A stretch of DNA of 64,000 nt from assembly GCA_029216955.1 (NCBI GenBank), contig JANAVB010012195.1:1860864-1924863 (forward strand), in the 5' to 3' direction. The notes beneath the pieces were generated by a model, which was not told where the DNA came from, did not search any database, and saw only the letters and a list, made by a program, of their open reading frames with translations. How positions within the stretch are numbered: position 1 is the stretch's first letter; the number at the start of each line of letters is the position of its first letter. The translations under genes and the position numbers were made by a program. Source of the DNA: Iris pallida (lineage: Eukaryota > Streptophyta > Magnoliopsida > Asparagales > Iridaceae). This document shows, one piece after another, positions 55,547 to 64,000 of this stretch.

Positions 55547-57894
55547 TGTAGTGCCCCGTCCCGCAAAGTCAATCGGAGGAATCGAAACGCCGACGGCGTT
55601 CGGACTTGGCCTTACAACGGCGACTCGAAGACATTGCTCAGGTGGGGTAGTTTCGGTGAACTTGCCTCATCTCAGCCTTCACTTAATAATTCATGTGTTT
55701 TCAACTTGCACAAGTAGGCTTAATACTAAAAGAGACGAATCCACATAGCTAAACGGAATTATCCCGACGGATCGAATCGAGTTTAGAATATGAAAAACGT
55801 CCCACGGTCTGATTAGAGTTGGTGCTCAGCGTGCTTTGAAAATGACACTCGTTCCTTCGTTCCGCGGCTTGGAGAAGGAAAAGTTGGTATTCGACAAAAA
55901 CGAGAAGATAGCCTAAGTCATAGGCGTCGCCCGCGTAAATGCTCGATAAAGCATGCACGTTTCCACTGCGCAAGGCTTGGCATAGCCTTGGCTCGTCCCT
56001 CGGGTTAAGTTGTAGGTTTGAGTAAGTTAGACAAAGTTATGCCGATCGACCTAAGTCATTCCAAGTGCCGTCCCGTTCTTTCTGCGGTTGTCAAGTCAAA
56101 TAGTCCCACGATCTCAAGGGCCGTCATGTAACATACGACTTGGGTGATAGCGTCGCGTAGGACGTAAGTCAGTTAAAGGCACGAGCCACGGTTGGCACGA
56201 TGTAAAGTTAGCCACGGTCTATGGCACTTAAGGAACACATTTTGTTCAAGTTAAGTTGGAAGGCTATGTAGTAGTCGTTCCCTCGAGTTTAAAAAAGTTC
56301 GGGGCGGTCCCTCGGTTGGGAGTCTCGCGTTCCTATCCACGTCAAGAAGTTCGATGCGGTCCCACGGTTGGGAGTCTCGCGGTCCCGAGGCAGTTATGCC
56401 AAGTGTGATTCAAGCACGAGTTGCTAAGTATAGTTCCAGTCGTACCAACAAATTAGGCCATGCATTTACGTGAGTCTAGATGTCTCGTAGGTGCGTGGTC
56501 ATTGGACACCTTGTCGACAAGGATTTCTGCCTAGACTGGTTATACGCCGGGGCACCGGACCCAGTCATCCTAGGAGGTAGACGTTATAGCAGCGCATGCT
56601 TTTATTGCGTGGATAGTCGGGGGCTTTCAACGGGGCTCGCTACCTGCGCTGAAGGACCCGCCGCCTACCCGAGCTATGTCCGCGATGGCTTGTCATGCCA
56701 GTGGCCTTTCATATAGATAATTGGCGTGCTAAGCGGTGAATCCGCATGCACGGTTTCGGTCGTAACAAAGAAAGTGTAAGCACAGTATGCGTTGAATGGT
56801 GAAATGTGTGCTCGGTTGCACCCAAGGTATTATAAAGCCTACGATTCGGCTATACGTAAAGACACGTGCTTCGGCACGAGATACGGCGTCGTGCTTGAGT
56901 TCCCAACATTGGTTCCACAGATCGGGTTAGTCGTTGCGAGTTAAGTCGAGAAGGGCCATAGGGCAAGTTTGGTTCAGTCATGTTGAGTTTCTGGGCATGA
57001 CCTCGAGATGTGAGGCATGGTCGCATTGTCACAACACGAGTATAGGCAAGACTAAGCGAGGAGGCACTGCCTCGGTGATACTAAAGCACGAATCGAGTTC
57101 ATTGCACGACCGAGTCGTTACGTCCCAGAGTATTGCACGAAAGGCAAGCACAAGGCGATAAGTTGACGTTATTGGAACGAGAAGGTCTAGCGGCAATGTA
57201 CGAGTACGTTATTAGTGCAAGGCACGGTGACGGTCTAAAGACACAAAATAGACCAAGGCGTCGGTCCTAAAATCGATCCTAATGCAAGAATAGAAAGACA
57301 ATCGTAAAGGGGCTTGTATTGCACAAAATAAAATAAACGTGTCGGTTTTGTATGGGTGGGCGAGGAGCTCACTCCACCAGTACAGTTGAGTACTGACACC
57401 CACATAGTTTCTATGTGCAAGTACAGGTAGAAGCTCGTGGCGCGGAGTTCGCTTGGATGCGTCGAGGCACGGAGTTCCTTGGCGATTCAAAGCGTGCGGC
57501 CGCATGGAATCGAAGACTTATACAGGACATAATGTATGGACATCGCCTTCCGAAGCTTCCGCTGGCTCAAGCATTGTAATCGAGAGATGAGAGAGAGAGC
57601 AGAGTGATTTGTAATGTGAGACGAGTGAATTTGAGTGATTGTAATCTCGGCCTTGCGCCCCCAATGTAACCATTGTTTCGATATCAATAAAGAGCTTCTT
57701 TTGAATGACTTGTGTTTCGTTCTTAACTTCCGCTGCTAGTATTCAATGTCTCTGTTTGGGACTTCTGTGCGACGACCCCGTCGCAGCCGTTGAAATCGGC
57801 CGTTATGGAAACCGCCTTGCACGAGCGCAATCTAGGCTCGTGCGGCATCACGCCTTAGCGAGGACGATCGCTCCTACGAGAGCGGGGCATGACA
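55547..57894 (+). repeat. LARD 3' LTR
   Basis: 2348 bp. It matches the 5' LTR throughout with scattered single-base differences and few indels, implying a comparatively recent insertion. Confidence 0.93.
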
Positions 57895-58912
57895 GCCGGG
57901 GTCCCGGGGCTCTAACTGGCAGGGTCGGGTGATGTGATGCAGGGGGACGGTAAGTCTGCTGGTGCGGCGTCGGTGTTCTCTGCTGGAAAGCCTGACGCTT
58001 GGACGGTCCCTCGAGGTGTACAGAAGCCGGCCTCTTGCAAGACTGAAGACGCTCCTCTATGCTCCGGGCCAAATCTAGGCTCTGGTAGTAGTCAGTCGTA
58101 CCGTTCGCCACTATAAGAATGCCAATGTCTGGAACTAGACCATGGCAAAACCTACGCGTCATCTCCTCAGGGTCTGCAGCTAGACTAGGAGCGAAACGGC
58201 TCAGGCGAATAAACTCTGCCGCATACTCATCAACAGAACGGTTCCCCTGCTGGACGTTCTGGAATCGTAGCCCCATGGCTACTCTAGCGGTGGTCGAGAA
58301 GAATTTCTTCTTGAACTGGGTCTTGAACTGATCCCAAGTGGCCCTCTCTCTCGCAAATAACGACTCATTCCGGAACCAAACTCCTGCCAAGTCTATCAGC
58401 AGAAATCCCGCTGCCTCGACCTGGAGGTCATCCGGCATCCTAACTCCAAGGAGCTTCCTCTCTACCGAGTCTAGCCAGTCATCTGCTACTACTATGCCCT
58501 CAGTCCCTGAGAACTCCTTGGGGTTTAGACCCATGAAGTCCTTGATCGTCTCCGCTCCTTGCCGTGGCTCTACAGCTGGTGGGACCACGGTACGTTCCTC
58601 AGAACGCTCCATGCTCTGGCGGAGTAGGGTAGTCTGCTCCTGATGGGTTGTTTGGAACCCCTGAATCAGAGTGAGCAATTAGTTCCCGTCGAGTGTGACA
58701 GAAGCCTGGGTAGGTATAGTGATAGGTGGTTGTGGGAGTATCGGGTCCTGCTGGGACTGTGATGTGGAAGGTGGTGGAGGCATCTGGGTTTGTGGATTTG
58801 TGGAGTGGGGGAATATGGTAGGTGGAGGTGTATCGGTCAACTGGTCAGCTGACTGGATAGGGAGTGTGCCATTCTCAGGTGTGACATACTGGGATGAACG
58901 AGTAAGCACCAT
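57895..58912 (-). pseudogene. Gypsy-1 gag, N-terminal part
   Basis: On the minus strand it starts MVLTRSSQYVTPENG (58912), with a P/Q/T-rich stretch, then a single in-frame TAA (58679-58681). The gag core follows: DFMGLNPKEFSGTEG, WLDSVERKLLGVR, WDQFKTQFKKKFF and YAAEFIRLSRFAP, of the plant retrotransposon gag type. It is interrupted at 57895 by the LARD and continues at 50573. Confidence 0.88.
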
Positions 58913-59156
58913 CTAATTACAATAAAAAGGACTTATAAGGACTCTTTAAAGTAAGCAATCATAGGCAAGAAAATCTAATTATAATAGCAAGCATGTGATG
59001 TATTTCCTATGTTGCAACCCTAGTATTCCTCTAGGTGTTCTAAGCGTCATTCCTAATGTTGTCTAATTACCTTAATTTCCTAATTGCAGGCAAGATTGGT
59101 ACAATAACATAACCAAACAATTTAGTCAGGACCTGCATGGGCCACCACTAAAAATA
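58913..59156 (-). other. Gypsy-1 5' leader without a canonical primer site
   Basis: The bases adjoining the 5' LTR read ATATTTTTAGTGGTGGCCC on the minus strand, with no TGGTATCAGAGC. The primer site has been lost or a different primer is used. Confidence 0.6.
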
Positions 59157-61067
59157 TGTCACGACCCGCTACCCAAATTGTTGGGCCGGGCCGAGTCATG
59201 TCCAGCCTACGCTTGAGATAAAACGCAGTAAGCTGTTCTAGAAGTAACAAGATAAGACTAAATGTGCTAACAGTTCTAATAGTAATAAAGAGTCATAAAT
59301 GCTCCAAACACAAAAGTTATCTCATAGAATAGTGAGTCCAAGTACAAGTCCGAAATATAAAACTGGATACATGTCCAGTTACAAAATACGTAGTCTAATA
59401 CATGACTACACTAAATATCCCGAGCAACTACGCAAACTAGGCGAGTTTCCCCACAGGTACGTCCTCGTAAGACAAAGCCGGGTCCTCGACGGTATCCCCA
59501 TAATATGAGTCACAGAGCAACTCCTCCTCGGTAAGAATACCTACAACGTTATCCTGTCAGGACGGGAGCAAGTACTGAATCTAACAAACATATAATACTG
59601 ATCATGTGATGAAAAGAAATGACATATCATGTTTATCCAGTTTTTGTTACATTTTATCATGACAATAATTTATTGTTTTTAAAGTTTAAAACTGTAGTAG
59701 GTGAGTGATCAGTCAATAGGTAATCAGAATGTACAGCGGTACATATCAATTTTCTGAAGTGTACATACGTACACTTAACGGCATCGGTGTACATCCATAC
59801 ACAAACGCAGGACCAGACATACGACACAGATACATATAGAATGTAACGGTGCTCGGTAAATACATACGGAGAAGGGGGTCATGATCACGTACACTACTAG
59901 CAGTTTCTCCCCTAACCCGTTGTTTTAAACATGTGAGAGATGAAACTATCCTAAACATGATAGAGACTGAAAGTAATACAACCTGTGAAGTTTTAACTTG
60001 CTACCCCAAGAATCAGCATTTAACATAGTTGGTAATTCACAGTTTTATGGTTATAGCAGTATGTAAAGTTTGTAGAAGTACTTGCCTCTAGCAAAGCAAA
60101 GCAGCGATAAAAATGCTATAGATGCCTGGTAACTCGTCACTGTAGAATAAATACATAAACTTAGTTTTTATACTAAGTTAAACACTAAGACACTTAGTGG
60201 TACAACACGACTTTCTGGTTGGACACCTAGCCAATTGGTGACTTTAGCATAGGAGACCAATGTGGGGTGACACAATACTATAACTAACTTTCTAGGGCCT
60301 TTACACTAGTGCGGGGTGAGGTTCAATACGGCTATAACTCAAAATAATACAAAAGTTGCAAGTCGTAAATAAGCAATAAATAAATCAAACTGTACATTGT
60401 GTTCCAACAATTTTTGAGGTAGACAAAAAGCTCAATTTTACATAAAATAAAGTACCAAAATGATCCTTGTTAATTATAGAAATTTATTATAATTTTTTTG
60501 GAATTTATTAACCAGTACATGTATTTTATAAAAATCAGTTTTCATAAGTACACAGAAAATGAGTTCTGGTTTCATATGCCAAAACAGTGGCAAAACTGTA
60601 AATTAAATACTGTAAAAATTATGCTAAATTAGCTAAATTAACATAGTATCTAAATACTATTTTCCAGAATTTTAACAACAATTAAAGTATTTTTAGAAAT
60701 ACAAAAACAACATGGTACACAATCTGAAATTAAATAATTAATTATCTGCGTATTTTGTCCATGTACATAATTTGAACCAGAGTCCAAATACAGGACCCAA
60801 GACCATGAATCAAGTCCAATATGACTTGTACAGGTCTTGAATGTGTGAAAACACATTTGAGCCCAAAAACCCATGCTAGGCTTGGACACCAAATGGTTGC
60901 GGTAATTAAAATACACAAAAATACAAAGAGGTAAAAGTACATAATAAATATTAATATTTTAACAAGGTAAAATTATACATAGTAGTCATATAAATATGAC
61001 AAGTGTATTTACATATATTAAAGTATAATATATGTACAATATTACGTAAATTATAGAGGCTAAATAG

Positions 61068-61143
<76 letters not shown>

Positions 61144-62291
61144 CAGTAAATATACATATATAATAACAGTAAGTATAATATATATAATAGTATATATATA
61201 CATATACACACACATATATATAATTAAAACAAAGAAAAGAAAAGAAAAAGAAAAAATAAAACAAATCAGAGCCTAAGGCTCGAACTCGGGTCACTGAGCG
61301 GAGGGGGGGTTTAAATTCGTGCACGCTGACCAGTAGGCCAACTCGGGCTTGCTATTAGGAAATGGTTTAACTTAATTATATTTTGGTTTTAAGTTAACGG
61401 GTTGTAACCCGATAACATTTCTTCATGTCCTGACAGTTAAGGACACGAAGTACAGTCGAGTCCAAGTGTCCGGGTCCTTTATGACACGCACGACACGAGT
61501 TCGTTGTGTCCAAACTCACCAATAGACTCGTCGGGACGCGACGAGTCACATATGTAAGGACGAGTCATGTCGGGGAAGGGAAAAACAAAGTGACATGTAC
61601 GTGTCCGAGTCGAGCGGGTTGTTGGGGTGACGACTGGGCGGAGGAGGCGTCGTGGCGGTGGCGCTCGGGTGGCGATCGACTCAGCTCGCCGAGGCACGTC
61701 GAATGGTGGTGGTGGAAGACGACGGCGACTACTGTGGAGTTGGCGGTGGGGTGTCGTCGGAACTAGGGTTCAGGCGAGTTTAAATGGGGAAGACGGGGAC
61801 GGAGCTAGGCTGAGATGGGTCGTGGTGGTGGTGGTTGGTCGAGGGAAGTGAGGGAGTTCTTTTATAGGGGAGCCAAGGCGGTGGGTTGTCGGATTAGGGT
61901 TAGGGTTTCGGTTAGGGTCGCCGAAAAATTAGGGGGAAGGCGGTGATCGGACTGGGGAGAGAGGGTAGTTTACACTTAGGTCCCTAGGGTTTTGGGAAAT
62001 TAGGGGTAGGTCCCTCCCTAGGATAAGTTTGCAAATAATATTTGCAAACCGACATTAAAACAATTCAAGTATTTGCAAAAGCTAATTAAAACATTTAAAT
62101 TAATTACAAATCTATATTAAAACATTTTAATAAATTACAAATTGATATATTATAACTTAAAAACTATTAAAAAATTATTTTAAAATTCTAGAAAAATTCC
62201 TAAAAATCATAATAAATTATTTTAAAGCTAAACATGGCATTAGCAACTAATTAATACTAATTAAATTAATTTTAAAAAACAGGGGCTGACA
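59157..62291 (-). repeat. Gypsy-1 5' LTR (right), 3.1 kb
   Basis: Starts TGTCACGACC and ends GGGGCTGACA on the plus strand. It contains one (TA)n array (61068-61142), where the other LTR carries the GC-rich insert, and the tRNA-like module at about 61270-61360. Identity to the left LTR outside these regions is high. Confidence 0.93.
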
Positions 62292-62296
62292 ATTTC

Positions 62297-63479
62297 TACG
62301 ATATAGCAGCTCTACCCATTGTGAAAATGTATCCACCTGTGGACCTCTCGCTCTCCACTTCTGAGCACCAACTGGCATCACTGAAACCTTCCACTACTGG
62401 CGGATCTCAACTATAGTGCAGTGCATATGTCAGAATCTTCTTAAGATATCTCATAACCCGTTTTACAGCTTTCCAGTGCTCAATGTCTGGGTTGCTCATG
62501 AAATGACTCAGCATTCCCACGACGAAAGCTATGTCAAGCCTTATGGCAGTAGTAGCATACATCAATCTCCCGATTACGCTTGCATACTCCAGCTGTCTGA
62601 CGTTTTTTCCTAAATTAGGCTTCAGCTTCAGATCACACATGTACGGCGTATCGATCCCTTGAAGATCCTGATACCCGTAACGAGTGATCGTCTTCTCAAC
62701 ATAATGAGATTGTGACAGCGCTAATCCAGTGTCTGTCCGGATGATCTTGAATCCCAAGATAACATCAACATCCCCCAAGTCCTTTATACTGAACTTCGTC
62801 GAAAGGAACTTCTTTGTCTCCGTGACATAGCTTATATCCGTACATAGGATTAGCATGTCGTTCACGTATAGACAAACGATGACTCCTCTTCCGTCAGCAA
62901 ACTTCGTATAGACACACTTGTCTGTTTCACTGACCCTGTAGCCATTTGACCTTATGATTTTGTCAAACTTCTCATGCCACATTTTGGGAGCTTGCTTTAA
63001 ACCGTACAGAGATTTCACCAACTTGCAGACTTTGTCTTCAAGACCTTTGACGACAAAACCTTCTGGCTATTGCATGTAGATCTCTTCGGTCAGCTCACCA
63101 TTCAGAATGCCGTTTTCACATCCATATGATGTATCACCATCTTATGTATCGCTGCGAGAGCAATCAACATTCTGATGGTGGTCATCCGGGCTACTGGAGC
63201 ATACGTGTCAAAGTAGCTGATCCCCTGCTTCTGAGAAAACCCCTTTGCCACTAGCCTGGCCTTGAACTTGTCAATGGTTCCATCAGCTTTCATCTTCTTC
63301 TTGAAGATCCACTTGCATCCGATAGATTTTGCTCCTTTAGGTAGATCAACCAACACCCAAGTGTTATTGGAGGTAATTGATTCAATTTCATTGTCTATCG
63401 CCTCCTTCCAGAAAACATCATCTCTGGTTTTCATCGCCTCATCATAGGTAAGCAGATTTGCTTCCACATGATAGGTGAT
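62297..63479 (-). pseudogene. Copia-2, right part: RT and RNase H with disabling mutations
   Basis: Collinear with Copia-1 bases 9640-10820 or so. RT motifs include WVLVDLPKGAKSIGCKWIF, YFDTYAPVARMTTIR and SLYGLKQAPKMWHEKFDK. The active site reads YVND instead of YVDD (62857-62868). Further damage: TAG at 63067-63069, TGA at 62407-62409 and a 1-bp deletion near 63105. The rest of the element (integrase, gag, 5' LTR) lies beyond the insertion at 63480, outside the window. Confidence 0.9.
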
Positions 63480-64000
63480 TGTAGTGTCCCAAATCCGTGA
63501 TACGTATTTAGTATACGTATACGTGTTTTGGACCCGTATTTTTGCTTAATCATGATTAGTTAATTTTGATTAATATTGTTTAATTTGTTTAATTGGCTTG
63601 TGGTTCCCTATGGCAATTACATTGGCTTGGTTCGGTTCGGTTGGCTTGGCTTGGTTTGGTTTTATATGTGAACCACTCCTACCTACCACCGCCAACCCCT
63701 TTATTAATGCACTCTCTCATTTCTCTCTCTGCATTCATCATCATCTTCCTTCACCATTAAATTTCTCACCAACCTGTGAGTGAGAGGGAGAGAGAGAGAG
63801 AGCTAGGCAAGTGCATCTTGCTTCATGGAGGAACCCAAATATTATTGTTTCATTCTCTTCCTTGTAGCATTTTAACACTCTTTAGTACTTGACATTTTCC
63901 GTTTCCATGGCTAGATTCTTGTAGATCTAAGTTTATTTTAATTTTGGATTTTCTGGGTTTTGATCTAATTAACATTGTTACTTTCAAGTTTTGTTGGTTC
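63480..64000 (+). repeat. Probable start of another LTR element inserted in Copia-2
   Basis: Copia-2 homology stops at about 63478, and TGTAGTGTCCCAAATCCGTG follows. This has the TG start and TGTAGTG(N)CCC form of plant Gypsy LTRs (compare TGTAGTGCCCCG at 50574). Only 521 bp are visible, including a (GA)n run near 63782-63801. Neither the end nor the target duplication can be seen, so this is an inference. Confidence 0.55.

Larger units (their letters stand above)
50574..57894 (+). mobile_element. LARD: non-coding LTR retrotransposon nested in Gypsy-1 gag
   Basis: A 7.3-kb element with two nearly identical LTRs (50574-52920 and 55547-57894), both starting TGTAGTGCCCCGTCCCGC. A perfect 5-bp target duplication GCCGG flanks it (50569-50573 and 57895-57899). 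A methionyl-initiator tRNA primer site TGGTATCAGAGC lies 3 bp inside the left LTR. The 2.6-kb interior has no gag, protease, RT or integrase motif in any frame. It must therefore have moved with proteins from another element. GTCTCGAGGACGAGAC near the 3' end (55511-55526) resembles the corresponding region of chromoviruses. Confidence 0.93.

Noticed and set aside
52240..57687. Short frames repeated in both LARD LTRs (for example 97 codons at 52240 and 57212)
   Set aside because: They repeat only because the LTRs are duplicates; no motif, no start context, and not collinear with any retrotransposon protein.

Overview
This is a transposon-rich stretch of plant nuclear chromosome, probably from a flowering plant with a large genome. 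Three things point there: split genes with consensus GT/AG splice sites and plant-like proteins, many MITEs (small inverted-repeat DNA transposons), and plant-type Copia and chromovirus Gypsy LTR retrotransposons. No bacterial, organellar or viral genome block is visible.

Layout. 1-1591 is a decayed LTR fragment related to an element at 50.6-57.9 kb. 4338-22717 holds a minus-strand gene (gene A) with two coding exons (22508-22717 and 4338-4505) that join in phase into a 125-residue protein. Its single intron is about 18 kb and contains a complete Copia element (7345-14056), a SINE-like piece, tandem repeats and at least half a dozen MITEs. 26386-34252 holds a plus-strand gene (gene B) with four coding exons encoding a 101-residue protein with a mitochondrial-type presequence and one membrane segment. 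The two genes are divergent. Between them lie a Tourist-like MITE, two hAT-like MITEs and a decayed inverted copy of gene B exon 1 (about 24900-25070).

From about 37.3 kb to the end the window is almost all repeats. A hub of (TA)n arrays (37349-38970) is interrupted by unrelated inserts. It is followed by a nest: a second Copia element (39054-41384 plus 62297-63479) is split by a minus-strand Gypsy/chromovirus (41385-62291, duplicated target ATTTC). That element's gag is in turn split by a plus-strand, non-coding LTR element of the LARD type (50574-57894, duplicated target GCCGG). A GC-rich retroposon-like block (43831-45537) sits inside a (TA)n array of the left Gypsy LTR. What looks like a further LTR (TGTAGTG...) starts at 63480 and runs off the window.

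The most unusual signal is in the non-coding part of the Copia elements, between the pol stop and the polypurine tract. Three imperfect repeats each carry the same four small hairpins, and base changes between repeats tend to preserve pairing (8550-8959, and again at about 40301-40710). Family assignments rest on protein motifs read by eye. Gene names were not checked against any database.
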